From assembly GCA_015143295.1 (NCBI GenBank), contig CM026561.1:40738875-40802874 (forward strand): a DNA stretch of 64,000 bases. The letters are read 5' to 3'. Positions 35,331-47,640 of the stretch are shown here, in pieces. The notes beneath the pieces are model-generated. The model saw only the letters and a program-made list of their open reading frames with translations. It did no database searches and had not been told where the DNA came from. A program made the position numbers and the translations under genes. The first letter of the stretch is position 1. The number at the start of each line of letters is the position of its first letter. The DNA is from Tetracentron sinense (lineage: Eukaryota; Streptophyta; Magnoliopsida; Trochodendrales; Trochodendraceae).

Positions 35331-35493
35331 GAACCTATCGGTACTCAACCATTACTTGCTGCTCTTCAAATGGGCGAGTATCCGATTCGACCGATGACAA
35401 CATCAAGAGCGTTGAGCGCCTTCTCGAAGAGAAATTGCGCGCAAAGTTGGCCTCCAGAATCGCTTCGGGCGAATTCACAGTGAAGCAATCTGG
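35331..35493 (+). pseudogene. isolated exon of a CYP97A-type carotenoid beta-hydroxylase
   Basis: An acceptor TTTTTTTTGCAG precedes, and a donor GG/GTATGC follows, a clean 163-base exon. Its translation contains CCSSNGRVSDSTDDNIKSVE, RLLEEKLRAKLASR and IASGEFTVKQSG. From memory this matches the region just after the plastid transit peptide of CYP97A3 (LUT5), a P450 that hydroxylates carotene beta-rings in chloroplasts. The expected next exon (FPS...NGLSKLG) and the transit-peptide exon are not found nearby. It is therefore either a captured or decayed fragment or a real exon with very long flanking introns; I favour a fragment. Confidence 0.6.
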
Positions 35494-36225
35494 GTATGCT
35501 TGATTAAGAACATATATATATTGCATGAAGAAAAAAATCCATTATTTTTATTCACTTGTGAAAGTAAATAGTGATCTGGGTATGCTTAATTTGTTTTGTT
35601 TCTTCATGCCAATTTTGTTGTTTCAATTTGGGTAGCACTGTGGTGCCTCTATCACCCGTTGAATGCTGGTGTGTGTTCCCAATCCATCAACAATGATGAT
35701 GCTTTCATGTTTTATATGTGTTACTATAATGTGATAACTCTCATCATTCTGGAGGCCCCCCCATTAAGCCTATAACCCAAAAATGCATATCTCAAACAGG
35801 TGTCTCAGAACCCAATTTCGATCTCTACTCCTTCAACCCTTCCTCCCGGTGGATAAATGACTTGTGATAGCACTATCTGAAACCAATACTACACGGATGA
35901 AATTATGAACCATAAAAAATGAAGTTGTGTACTTCTGTAATCTCTTTTGAACGGGTCAGTCACATATATCCCCTTGAACTTTCTGCATAATTGGCTTTGT
36001 TTTAACTGTAATTTTTTGTTAGAACCAAAACATAAAACAAAATGGCCAAACAAGGTTTCAAATTTTGGTTTCTCACATAAGTTTGGCCCTTTTGAACATG
36101 GGAAACTTTGCTGGATAGTTGCGGGTTGGTGTAATATTTCACACGATTATGGATTAATTTGAAAACTTTAGGAAGAATGTGGAAATTTTCAGTTGAAAGT
36201 TGTAGACACCCTGTTTTGTCTGGAC
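35494..36225. other. no gene recognised
   Basis: AT-rich sequence after the P450 exon. The donor-region sequence TCTGGGTATGCTT occurs again at about 35576-35588, a short direct repeat. No other exon of the P450 is visible. Confidence 0.4.
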
Positions 36226-36560
36226 CATGTTTACCAAGTTGGAGTTTGGGAATATTCGTCTTGGGAAAATTTTGGAAAAAATCAGCAAAATTCTGAAATA
36301 AATTGAAAAAATGTTGAGCAAGATATGAAAAAAATATAAAATAAGATTATTAATTATGAAGATTATAAACAAATATAATTCATATATTAGATATTTATTC
36401 GAGTCTTTTAAAAAAGTTGTGAATAATTTGTGGTTAATTTCAAAATTTTCAATTTTTTTTCTTCCAAAAGTCGCAAATACTTTGTAAATTAATTGTTTGA
36501 CAAAAAAAATTGTGTGATTCGGGACTTTTTGAAAAAAAATTAGAGAATTTTGTTACTACG
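36226..36560. mobile_element. hAT-like MITE, homologous to 21589-21906
   Basis: The left end is CATGTTTACCAAG and the right end, reversed, CGTAGTAACAAAATTC. Flanking octamers GTCTGGAC and GTTTGGAC match at 7 of 8. It shares long blocks with the copy in the transposase relic. Non-coding. Confidence 0.8.
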
Positions 36561-36844
36561 GTTTGGACAAGTACTCCTGACTTAATTTTCATTTTCTCCT
36601 TCTCTTGAAATCCAAGGCAAGGTGTATCCTTTAGGAACTTTTAAAACCCTCCAATACCTTTAGACCCTTTTAAAAACCCCAAAACATTAACCCTTAGATG
36701 TGGGTGTTTTAGTCATTTTGGTGGCACTAAAGACCCATGAACTAAGATACCATAATAGATTAAAGGGAAATTGACCTTTTAAAAGGGGCAGAGCAATCTA
36801 GCGGTAGAAAAACTGCTGCCAACTATTGTTTAAATTGTGAGAAG

Positions 36845-37830
36845 AGAGGAAATTTGAGTATAAGGAATTTCCAAGGTTGGAGGAGATTAGTTGGAAACAA
36901 AAGCTAGGATTTGATGATTAGACGTTAGAGCCTAGAGGGGGATTTAAATACTCACTTTTTCCATGGGTAGCAAACTATTGGAGGAAAAAAATCTGTGGAT
37001 AAATTGCAAGTGTATGAGAAGTGGAAGTCCAGTAGGAAGGAAATCAAAGAGAGTGCGGTTTTTTTCTATAAGGAGTTATTCAGGGAGAGACAAGGTTGGA
37101 GGCCAAAATTGGATGAATTAGAATTTAATAAATTGTCTAATGACCAGAAGGAGAATTTTGAGAGACCTTTTAGTGAGAATGAGGTGTTGTCTATTATCCG
37201 AGGTATGAAGGGGGATAAGGCCCTGGCCCCTGGTCTGGATGGTTTCTCAATTGATTTCTTTAAATCTTGTTGGGATATTGCGGATAAAGATTCTATGTGC
37301 ATTGTCTCAATTGATTTCTTTAAATCTTGTTGGGACATTGCAGGTAAATATTTTATGTGCATTGTTCAGGAGTTGTACGAGATAGAAAGATTTGATATGG
37401 TACTTAAAAGCACATTCTTGACCTTGATTTCGAAGAAGCAAGGTGCTTAAACATGACAGAGTTTCGACCAATTAACTTGGTGGGAAGTGTATGCAAAATT
37501 CTACCCAAAATCTAGTTAGTTAGGCTTAGGTTAGGAATGGGATCCCTTATTTCTCTCTCTCTCTCTCTCTCTGGGACCAGGGTGTCTTCATGATAGGGAG
37601 GTAGATCTTGATGGTATTCTTGTAGCAAATGAATGTGTGGGCGCTAGGCTTCGATAAAAAATCTCGAGGCTCTTGTGTAAACTAGACATGGAGAAAGCGC
37701 ATGATCATTTAATTGAGATTTTCAAGAATATGTGATGAGTAGAATGGGGTTTGGAAGGAGATTGAGGTGGTGGGTACGAACGTGCTACTCTATTGTGTCG
37801 TTCTCAATCTTAATTAACTAGAATGAGGCT
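36845..37830 (+). pseudogene. LINE reverse-transcriptase remnant with internal duplication
   Basis: Frame pieces correspond to the endonuclease-RT linker and RT start of plant L1-type LINEs: EGDLNT..FFHG, then YEKWKSSRKEIKESAVFFYK, RGMKGDKALAPGLDGFSIDF and FDMVLKSTFLTLISKKQGA. Exactly 60 bp (37244-37303) is repeated in tandem at 37304-37363, duplicating SIDFFKSCWDIA. After 37450 the frame degrades (FRPINLVGSVCKILPK, FSILIN) and breaks off near 37830. It may be the 5' part of the LINE that continues at 44380. Confidence 0.8.
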
Positions 37831-38143
37831 CGTGTGATGCACGGGAAAGTGCTAGAGGAAGAAAAAGTATTAAGTGATAATATGAAAAAAAAAAAAAAGA
37901 TGAACCCAAAACAAAGTTTTTAATTGCGTTTTAAAAAAGATGAACCCGAAACACAAATATGCATTTAAAAAAAAATCCTACTAAAAACACAATCATGACA
38001 TATCTATTGATTATGAACCTAAAACAAAGTTTTTAATTGGCGGGCAAATTGCGTCATGGTGGATAATGATCATTACCTATTCAATCACATGATATTAAGT
38101 CTAAACCATTATGTGGGAGTCTCCTTCAAATAAACTTATAGTG
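37831..38143. other. no gene recognised
   Basis: AT-rich sequence between the LINE break and the next MITE. The block GAACCTAAAACAAAGTTTTTAATT-like occurs twice, near 37900 and 38015. Confidence 0.4.
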
Positions 38144-38384
38144 CTTGGCAACACTACTATTAATTGCTTATTAGTTAAAATAAGTACTTATTTATAAATA
38201 AGTTTATTTGGTAAAAATAAATAAGTAAAAGTGGTTAGAACCCCCACTCCCCCCCCCCCCCCCCCCCAAAAAAAAAAAAAAAACTTATAAATAACACCAT
38301 ACCTATTTTTTTTTAAGTACTTATTTACAAAAACACTTAGTTATAAAAAGTACTTATTAACTTACAGTAGTGTTGCCAAATGCC
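38144..38384. mobile_element. MITE with TTGGCAACACTACT ends
   Basis: Inverted ends CTTGGCAACACTACT and, reversed, ATTTGGCAACACTACT bracket an AT-rich interior with AAGTACTTATT inverted blocks. A C-run followed by an A-run at about 38248-38283 is likely to be error-prone in assembly. No target duplication was resolved. Confidence 0.65.
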
Positions 38385-39213
38385 CCAATACTTAGGTCGT
38401 TTCCTTCTATGTATTAACAACGACATATGATTCCATATATCAAGGACTCAATCTCCAGAGCTCATCCAAAGATAGATCAGAATTTTCCTTTATTCATTCT
38501 AATTACCTCTATAAACTTTTTCAATCTATGGATAAATTGTATATAAAATAAAACTTATTGGCATTATCAATGGCTTTTCTTGGAAGGTCCCTAATTGGCA
38601 TATTCAGCAACGATATTACCATTATCAATACACGGTCAGTTCTCTACTCTTCACTTCCACCCCTTTCATGACTTGAAATTCTCTATGACAACACAATAGT
38701 CTTCTTTTAAGTCTGGTTAGCAACTTTAACCTTTGGAATTAATATTTTTTTTCTAAAACCCAAGATAGATGGTTGAACCCCAAGGGTTAGTGAATCTTAA
38801 CCACAGTAAAGGGGTATTAAAAGGGACACGTGTTGAATTGTGGGACGTAACTAGACAACAAGGAGTCTGGTTATAACTGTAGAGAATTTCATGTCCCCTT
38901 TCATTTGCCTTCTCATTTGAATTCCTTTACAGATTTTAATATCTTGATATATTATGAAATAAATCAACTCCTCCCTAAAAACATAGAAATAAAATAATTC
39001 CATGAGAGTTAATGGTTTTACACAAACTTTTCATCCCTTGCACATCTGCAAGTACAAACACTAATACACCAATGTATGTGATCAGATAGGAAACAGGGGC
39101 ACGCACGGGCACTTCTCAAAGTGATGAATTTGTTTTGATTTGAGAGGATAATAAGAGGAGACATCTTTGTAGATTCAGTATTAGATACGTTGTGTCTTAA
39201 ATATTATAGAGAG
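38385..39213. other. intergenic; part of a CCACGTGTCCC-type foldback at 38700-38890
   Basis: About 38700-38890 carries one arm of the local palindrome family (GTTGAACCCCAAGGG, CTTAACCACAG, GGGACACGTG). The rest is AT-rich with no recognised gene. The final five bases GAGAG (39209-39213) are the target duplication of the solo LTR. Confidence 0.45.
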
Positions 39214-42143
39214 TGTGAACACCCCATTTTTACACCCCTAAAATTCTTTTTTCTAATTTAATTTAATTAAATATTTTTATATATTTCTTTAATTTATTTT
39301 TCACATTATTTGTTTGGTCTCAAGAGAGAGAGAGATTGAGAGAGTTGGAGAGAGGTCCAAGTCCAAGTTCAAGACCAAGACCAAACCCCATCCAATTCCT
39401 AAAAACCAAACCCCAAATTCAATCCAGGGTCTTCTAAAGCCCAAAAGCCCATACCCATGTCTATAAGATCAAGAGAGGGGTATTCGAAACCCAAAAATCT
39501 CACTCGGTGAGAAGCAACCGCAGAGAGCCCCCTCTCTCTCCCTATTCTCTGGTCCAGCTCTGGAGAATCCCAGTTCCGGCAGATCACCTCTCTCCCATTT
39601 CTCTAGCTTCATTTCCGGGGAATTCGATTGCCATTTTTGGTCACCTCCAATCTAAACTTCGGCCATTCCATTGCCGGCATCGTAGAGCTCCGGCAAGTTG
39701 CGACAGTAGCAGTCTTCTTCTCCAAATCAGATTTGTTTATTTTCACCATAGAACCTACGCAGTCGCAGCTGGCCACCACCGCCGCACCTCATCTCTCGTT
39801 GGAAGTGAATCTGTGATCCAGACCAAGTTCGCACCGGATTCCCTGGCCTTCATCACTTCCGGCAAGATTTATTGTATTTGCGTAATCCCTATCATCTCCG
39901 ATCATCTTCATCGTTCCAATCAATGGATTCTCCTTCAGATCTGATCCGTAAATCCAACAGTAGTCCAATCTCTCCATCACAGGATCTTCTCCGACCAAAT
40001 CGCGTCCTCACCATTGATGGCGATAACTCCGGCCAATAATTCTTGGTTTCAGATCTAGAAATCTTCCAGATCTGGAAAACTTAAACTCCGGCCAGCAGCT
40101 CATCCATTCAGATGTGGTACTTTCAAACCAAGAAAATCCACCTACCTCACCTCTGACTTCTATCATTTTCGGTCGCAGTAGCAGCGACAGATGCTGACCC
40201 ATCTTCTCCGGCGAGATCGCGCCACTGCAGCAGCCCCTATCGTTAGATCAGCAGAGATCTCAGCTCGGTTCGAGCTCCGGCCATCATCTCTAGCCATCCA
40301 AAGTGGCAAAAACCTTTGCATGCTTGAACCGCCATAACAGCTCCGTCGACGGTCACGCACAGCACATCTCCACCAGATTTTTTCGCCGGCGAAAACTCTG
40401 TCTGGTGATTTCTCGTGCAGATCTCTTTCTCTCTCGGGTTCTCTATTAACCACCAGCTACGATCGGATCAGCAATTTCGTCCTCTCCGGCGAAATTCTTC
40501 ATTGTCTCCTCCAACTGGAGCAACAGTCCACGGTCTCTACTGTGTCACCCTTCACGCCCAACCTGGGTCAGGTATGACTTCTTCCCCTTCTTTAATTCTA
40601 CGATTTTCCTTTATTTCTTTTGTTATGATTTTCCTTTATTTCTTTTGTTATGATATATTGTTTGGGATCAGACAATGGTCGGATTCCCTTTTTCTCTTGT
40701 ATTTTAAGACCTGGAAGCTAAGGTTAAGAGATCAGGCGAGACCAACTATTTTGAAATCTAAAAGTAGAGAGGTTTTCTGTTCAAAATTTGAAATCAGGTT
40801 TTAAATCAGTAAGAGCAATTTGGATGTGGCCGTTCATTGCAAAACCATAGGGCTAGCAAGTTTTTCATGTTGTTTTGACTTCTAAAAACTCAAAAAGAAT
40901 TTTAAAAACCTGTAGCAGATTTGTATTTCGTGGTTTGAGCTAAATTTTATTGGAGGCCAAGGTTAGCCTTTGAGCCAAATTAGGCAATGACAGTGGCATT
41001 CCTTTTGTTTGTTTTTGTTTCATTCCATTTTCCTGGCCTCAGGATTAAGGTTTCACATTTGTTTAAAATTTAACCCTTGGATTGAACTTGGCCTCAGATT
41101 ATACTATTGGACCAGAGTTAATTGACTATGTTCGGCATAGATCAATTAACCTTGGCACAATAGTTTTATAGTTGGTTGGTCCCAACCTGATCTTCATTTA
41201 ACTTTTGATTGTATCTTTGTAAGAAATTAAGCCTTTTAATTAGGCCTTGGATCATTTCTCAGAATATGCTTTTGAGCCAAAGCCAGTTGACGATTAGTGG
41301 TCAATGGGCCTTGGCCCATTAGCTTCATTTTGGCCCCGGCTTGGTTTATTTTTTAACAATGGTTAAGTATTCGCTTTGTAATTTAACCCATGTGTGTGCA
41401 ATCATAAGATCAGGTGTAGTTTATTTTTCCTTTTGCCTACCTTGGGCACTTAGGTAAGTTCTTGACTAGTTAAACTTGTCAAAATTAAAAAATACAAAAA
41501 AATCAAAATACAAAATAACAAAAACATTCAAAAAATCTAAAATGAAAAAGAAATCTACCCTAATAAATGAACGCCCCCTAGAGCTCCCCCACGAGCACCT
41601 AGCCACGCAACCGTCTCTCGGAATGAGATTCATAAATCTCAATTCCACATCCCCCCAACTCAAACACGAGTTGGAAGTGACCACACTCCGAAACGAGTAT
41701 AAAAACAGTCACGGACCCCGAACTACTATGAGGGTCTGATTCCGACTAACCGGATAAGTAGGCAGCCCGAGCCAGGGTTCGACCCCAACCTAGGATAAAG
41801 ATCTTATACCCCTTTATGATTGTTTATGTTTGATTAGCAAAATTAATAATTGCTTTAGGAAATTTTAAGTGATTTAAATGTTTGGCTTAGACCTAGTGAG
41901 TAGGTTACCATCATTGGATGGAGGTCCTGGGGTGCCTAACCCCTTCCCCAGGACCTAAAGGGATCTCTTACCTAGACTACTCTGGACCGTAGACCCCCTT
42001 ATTTTGGATTATCTCGGGATCCTACTTCCCCTAAGTAGGTGGCGACTCTTAGAATAAATTTAGCGTTATTCCTCTACTCTCGGACCTTATCTCGACACTT
42101 AGAGTTGAGAGGGGAGGAAGGGCGGTAAATTTATGTGTTTACA
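39214..42143. mobile_element. 2.93-kb solo LTR
   Basis: The unit begins TGTGAACACC and ends TGTGTTTACA, giving TG...CA termini with an inverted terminal match. Perfect 5-bp duplications GAGAG lie at 39209-39213 and 42144-42148. No gag or pol frame is present inside. The GGTGGCGACTCTTAG-like block near 42040 resembles the region near the LTR end of plant Ty3 elements (established pattern, lineage not determined). A single terminal repeat with its own duplication is the product expected from LTR-LTR recombination. Short open frames within it are not genes. Confidence 0.75.
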
Positions 42144-42647
42144 GAGAGGGCGTTGAGAGTTTTTACAAAATGAAAGAGTTAAGTAATTGGCTCATAGTTA
42201 CATTAAAGAGTGAATTGTTTAGTAGCCATCAAGCACACATAAGGCACCAGCAGATCATATACTTCCTCTTAATCAGTATACATATATCATGCTTAAGGTA
42301 TCAACCCCTCTCAATTTTTCACAGTCAGCCTTCTAAATCCAAACACCATCACCTCAACCAGTGGACTTGTAATAATTTTAAGATAAATTAAAGACACGAA
42401 TAATAGAAAAAAACCACATGAACATTTAATGGAATTTGGGTACAAAGCAAAATCGGCTTCATCTGCATCATAAACCCATCTAGAAACGACCCTCCCCTCG
42501 ATTCCTTAGGGGCCATCAGATCACCCCCAAGATCCCCGTACTAAGAACAATATTGCTTTATCCCGGGGATGTAACTCTCTCTTTCCATTCCTATATATAG
42601 AATACTGCTCTTACCAATCAAAAAAAAAAGAACAATACTGCTTCATC
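42144..42647. other. solo-LTR flank and a probable truncated LINE 3' end
   Basis: From about 42400 the sequence ends in TATATATAGAATACTGCTC and then an A-run at 42620-42632. This resembles the 3' tails of the LINE copies ending at 46135 and 60302. Otherwise no gene is recognised. Confidence 0.35.
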
Positions 42648-43399
42648 CAAGGTTGTTAAATCGTAAAATCGTTTTAGGACCGATTAAATTCCAATCGTAA
42701 ATTGTAAGATTCAATCCATTTTTTTTAAATTGGTAAAAAATACAAAAAATTACTTAATAAATCAAAAAAATAGAATAATCTATCATCTAAAAGATTTCAT
42801 TCAAATCTATTGATAAAGTAAAGTAATGAACATTTCATCGCATACATTATAAAAAACGCAAATGAACTTAATAAAATGAAAAAAAAAAACTCAGTATCAT
42901 TAAAGATAAATCAACAAAAGTAAACTCATATAATCATGTTGTATGAGATCAAGCATCAAAAGACTTGTACAATTAAAAAGACTAATAAAATAAACTATCA
43001 AGTTTTCCCAAAATCCAACTCCACCATCTTTCTTCTTCCCCATTTCTTATATTTTTTTTCTTGTTTCACAGCATGTCAGCAACAGAGAGAAAAACCAAAT
43101 AGGGGTTTTGGCATGTTCGTAATAGGGGTTTTCCTATTCTATCTCTCTTCTTCAAAGACATAAAGTACCTTTAAAAAATCAAAAGAATAAAAAATATTTT
43201 TTCAGTATTAGTCCGTAAAAGAGATTTCGCGTTCGAATCGCATGAATCGTACGATTTGAATCACAAATCGTAATCAGAATCGTAAATCAAATGAGATTTA
43301 CCCAATTAAGATTTTCACATCCGATTTGAATCGTTTTGCTTGAGATTCGAATCGAATCATAAGATTTGAATCGCAAATTGCAAGGATTTAACAATCATG
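42648..43399. mobile_element. hAT-like foldback element rich in GATTCGAATCG
   Basis: The left end is CAAGGTTGTTAAATCG and the right end, reversed, CATGATTGTTAAATCC. Flanks GCTTCATC and ACTTTATC match at 6 of 8. Both terminal regions are rich in AAATCGTAA and GATTCGAATCG motifs. Non-coding. Confidence 0.7.
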
Positions 43400-44379
43400 A
43401 CTTTATCAATGGGGTCATTAGATATGGAGGGAATTCGAGCTTCCCTATCGAAGATAGAGCGGACCGTAGTTTATTATCAATGTTGCTACCGAGTCTTGAA
43501 TCTTCATTGAAAGACCACTACTTCTCCAAGAACCTGTAATTGAGTGATTTGGGGAGATCCACAACATATTACTCTAATGAGTTGGTTGGGAGAGAGAGTT
43601 TGTAAGAAAATAACATAGAGAGGTGGTGTTTCTGTCAAGTATTGTTGAGTATGGATAAGAGATAGGAAAGGCTACTGGCCCTTTAGTAGAAAAGTGAGGA
43701 GGGTCTTTCTAAAGATGCTATGTGAATAGGTGTGTCGGTTGCTAGTGGAGGCTAAACGGATCAGAGCTGCACATTTGAATAGCTACATCGCTTCCATGCC
43801 CGATGCCCCACATCATCATTCCTTCTTGTTGAAAGAGGAAGTCTAAGAGTTGTAACAATTTGGTGAAGGGTTGCAACGTTTTGGACGACACGCGTCTCAT
43901 GATCTCTCTCTCACACCACTTCTCCCAACCACCCAAAATCACTATGTAATAGCCAAGATAACAGAATTTGAAGAGTTGCATCCGTAAGTACGATAAAGAT
44001 GAGAAGTTGCGTTCTCCAGGAAATTTTTTTTTTTGAAGTGTTGCATCCATTAGTATGATAGAGATAAGAAGTTGCGTCCTTCATTAAGAGAGCGTAATTT
44101 GAAGAGTTGTGTCCGTAATGATCGCAGGGAGAACATGAAGCCGAGTCGAGAAGCATAATAGGAAGAATTTGAAAAGTTGCAACACAACCAATACGTAGTC
44201 CCATGTGGCGTAAAATAGCCTAAAATCCCTCTTGACCCACCACGTGTCCCCCTTCCCTAGCTTTAAGTTTATATAATGGGAGTCCTGTGGGATACTTGTG
44301 GTAGCTATAGGGGCCTTAGGCAAGGGAACCAATATCTCCATTCCTCTTCGTCTTTGTCACAGAGACACTAAATTGTATG
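43400..44379. other. no gene recognised; short tandem repeat at 43960-44125
   Basis: GAATTTGAAGAGTTGCATCCGTAAG-like units recur two to three times with about 66-bp spacing (near 43967, 44033 and 44101). The rest has no recognisable coding content; open reverse-strand frames here are products of the repeat. Confidence 0.45.
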
Positions 44380-46135
44380 ATCTCCATAATGGAGGGGGAG
44401 TTGATTGAGAGTTTTTGATTGGGAATGAGGGGCTTATCCATATCCCATTTGCAGATTGTGGATGATTTTCTATAAGGCATCTTGTAGACTATTGGTCTAT
44501 CTCCAATGCGTGCTTATTGCTTAAATGTTTTGGAGCGGTGTCAGGTCTAAGAGTAAACTTGGGTAAGAGTGAAATTATGAGGTTTGGGGATGTGCCTAAT
44601 CTAGAGGAATTAGTGGCTTATTTGGGTTGTTAGTCAAGGTCCCTACCAATATAATATTTGGGGATGCCCTAGGGTCTTGTTATAAATCCAAGTGGTTATA
44701 GGCTCTGGTGAGATAGATTTGCCAAAAGACTGTTGGGTTGGAAATCATCATTCCTTTCTAACGGTAGGAGCCCTTGGTAGTCTTCCCACCTATATCATGT
44801 CATTGTTGACAATTCCTTGTTCGGCGGCGTTTGACCAAGAAAAGATGCAGCGAGACTTATAGAATGAGAGGATTGAGAAGAGAAAATAGTCAAAATACCA
44901 TGTGATAGAGTGGGAATAGATGTGCATTCCTTAGAAGGTCGAGGATTTGAACATGAAATAGATGGTGGAAGAGAACATGGCTTTGTTGGGGAGGAGAGGG
45001 ACATCTTTGAAGGAAATTCATAGTCGCTAAATATGACGAAAAATCTGGTTACGATTCGAAAAATGTTGAGGTTTCTCATAGATTGGGTTGTGAAAAGGTA
45101 TCATGAGGCTAGCAACACGATTTTTGCCCAACATTAGATTCAAGGTGGATAATGGTGAGGCGATGAGGTTCTGGGAGGACTTGTGGTGGGGGGACTAGGG
45201 AGTCTTGTCTCAAGGACGATTTTGGGAATATTTTGAAGTTAGGGTCGATTGATCTACTTTAGTTGCTGATTACTTAGAGAATGGGTCTGAGGTGTGTGTG
45301 TGTGGTGTCCTGGTTGAGGCGTGCGTTGAATGACTGGGAGTTAGAGGACTTGCTTTGCGTTTCGAGTGTTGGAAATCATCTCCCATGCTATCCACTCTAG
45401 GGATGCTAGGGTATGGTCATTACTCAACAATGGTCGATTGTGAGATGATTTCTACTGTCGTTTGAGTCAAATCTTCACACCCATTTTCCTCACTAGTTTG
45501 TTTAGATTTCGCGAATTTCGTCAAGGTATCTTTCTTCCTTTGGACTGCCGCTCTGGACAAGTTCCTCACCGTTGATCACTTGAAGAGTAGAGGGTGGGGG
45601 ATGACAAATCGTTGCTTCATTGTAATTAGGTGAAGTCGGTAGATCATATGCTCCTTTGCGTATGCTGTTTTGGGTTACTTCCTTTCCCGACTGGGTGTGT
45701 GTTGGGTGTTTCCTTCTTTCTTTTCGAGTTTCTTGTCTTGTTGGCCCTCAGTGAGGTTGGGGGGGGGTTTCATGAGTGGTGGTTTGGAAAATTTTGCCAT
45801 AGGGTATTTGTTGGAGTTTTTGGAAAGAGAGGAACTTGAGGGTTTTTTTTTATGATACCTTCTCTCCGATCTCCATCTTGTGTGGTTGGATCCGGCATAT
45901 GCTTTTGTTGTGGTGCTCTTCTTTGAAGAAGGTTGAGGATTTGTGTGGCCTCCTCCTGGGAGAGTTGTCATGATTTTTGTGTTTTTGTATTAGTTTTCAA
46001 TTTGGTCTTATTTTCATTTTAGCTTGCTTTTTGTGATCTCTCGAGTTTACACCCTTGTGAGCTCCTTTTGGAGACTATCTTTTACTGATTTTATTATTAT
46101 ATATATATCCTTCATTACCAATAAAACAAATCAAC
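44380..46135 (+). pseudogene. LINE remnant: RT 3' part and zf-RVT region
   Basis: Degraded frames match the later part of a plant LINE: HLQIVDD (from FADD), LRVNLGKSEIMRFGDVPNLE, ELVAYLGC, DRFAKRLLGWKSSFLS, then a zf-RVT-like block KVSFFLWTAALDKFLTVDHL near 45520-45600. It ends near 46090-46135 in ATATATATCCTTCATTACCAATAAAA, typical of LINE tails. Orientation and order agree with the fragment at 36845-37830. One LINE split by later insertions is possible but unproven. Confidence 0.75.
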
Positions 46136-46728
46136 ACATTCTATAATGTTTCCTATGAAATGTGCCAGTTTCCATGGGTATTGACACGAAACCTAAATGT
46201 TACATAAACATTACAATATGTTCTGACACATTTTTTTAATATTTCAGTATATTTCTAGTTTGTAATTATTTTCTTTGTTTTATCAATACAAAGTTTCATT
46301 AGACATGTATGAAAATGTTGATCGGACGAGCATTTTGATACCCAAGTATGTGAAACTCTTGCTTCAGCTCAATTTTTTCATCTTCGCATCTATTTCCCGA
46401 TGTTTTTTTTTGGTAAAACTAACCAATCATTTGTGATTAATTTTTTAATCAATTATATTTTGAAAATTTTGAAGTAGCATAGAAGGTTTTAGTTTTTAAT
46501 AAATAAAATTTGTAATGATGACTCATTACATATATTTGACATTAATAATAATGACTAGGGACTTCAGTTAGTTGGTTACAACTAAACTATCTTAATGTTT
46601 ACCTCTCTCTCTCCCCCCCCCCCCCCCCCTTTTTGTCGCACCTATCATGTGTTTTTAAATAAAAATCTAGAAAATATTATTTTGATTAAAAATAATGTAA
46701 ATTTAAAAAAATAACAGTTTAAATACAA
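46136..46728. other. no gene recognised
   Basis: AT-rich, with a C-run at about 46613-46629. The start (ATAATGTTTCCTATGAAATG) resembles sequence near 22770, suggesting another shared repeat of undefined limits. Confidence 0.4.
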
Positions 46729-46916
46729 AGAGGAGCTTTGCTTCATGGCGGAAAGTGGAGCTCCCCCTTTTACCTATGGCAGTGGCAATCTTGTAATTAT
46801 AGACAAAAACTGTTTTGCAAAATTGTCACTATCTTTCTCCATAATTACAAAAGTGCTTCTGACTTTACACTAAAAAGGGTAGCTCTGCTTTTCCGCCACG
46901 AAACAAAGCTCCCCTC
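46729..46916. mobile_element. 188-bp MITE with 36-bp inverted ends
   Basis: The left end GAGGAGCTTTGCTTCATGGC and the right end, reversed, GAGGGGAGCTTTGTTTCGTG continue as inverted repeats to GGCGGAAA and beyond. Non-coding. No clear target duplication. Confidence 0.7.
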
Positions 46917-47640
46917 AAAATTTCAGTCAAAATATAAATATAAATCAGGAAGTCTTAAGATCAGCAAATTCTATGCATTATCTTCATAATTTAGTAATAA
47001 AAAACTATTTTATAAAAAATAATATTTCGAGCCACATCTATGTTGATGTGTGATATGTCCATATTATCTATTTTGTTTGTTGTATTATTTTGTGGTCATG
47101 ACTCATGACCAATGATCATTTATTGTTTATTAGCTTTTAAATCTTTAGAAATGTGTGACAACTTATGCTACCTCTAGTTAATTTCCCTATACCTTTTTTT
47201 TCCTGGTTTTGTTATATAGCAGGTTTTTAATGTGTTGACACTTATTTAGTTATTTTATTGTTTCCTAAAATATCAATTTTTGTTGCTATGGGTTTAATAG
47301 CTTATCTTTACTAGCTCCTCTTTGATAAGTCCTTGAGTCCAATGAAAGCTTAAAATGAGAGTAATAAGGTTTAGATTCCTAGATCTTCTCATCGATATCC
47401 CCCCACAACCAATGTGGGCTAGTAGAGACAAGACTTGGGTGACCAGAGTGATCAGAAGCTTGATCAGCTTAAGGGGCAGTTTCGCAGGTTTTTGAAGACA
47501 TATTCTCGTCGGTCAGTTTTCAGAGTTGATCCAACTTTATAATGGGAGAAGGAGGGGTATATGGCATTGATTGCCTTTTTTTTACATTAACAAATAAACC
47601 AGATACTATATTATCCTATTACTATTCAGTGAATAGATAT
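46917..47640. other. no gene recognised
   Basis: AT-rich sequence leading to the left inverted repeat of the Mutator-like element. No open frame is supported. Confidence 0.4.

Noticed and set aside
39399-40804. Several overlapping open frames on both strands
   Set aside because: They lie inside the solo LTR; none has a recognisable domain, and they overlap on opposite strands.
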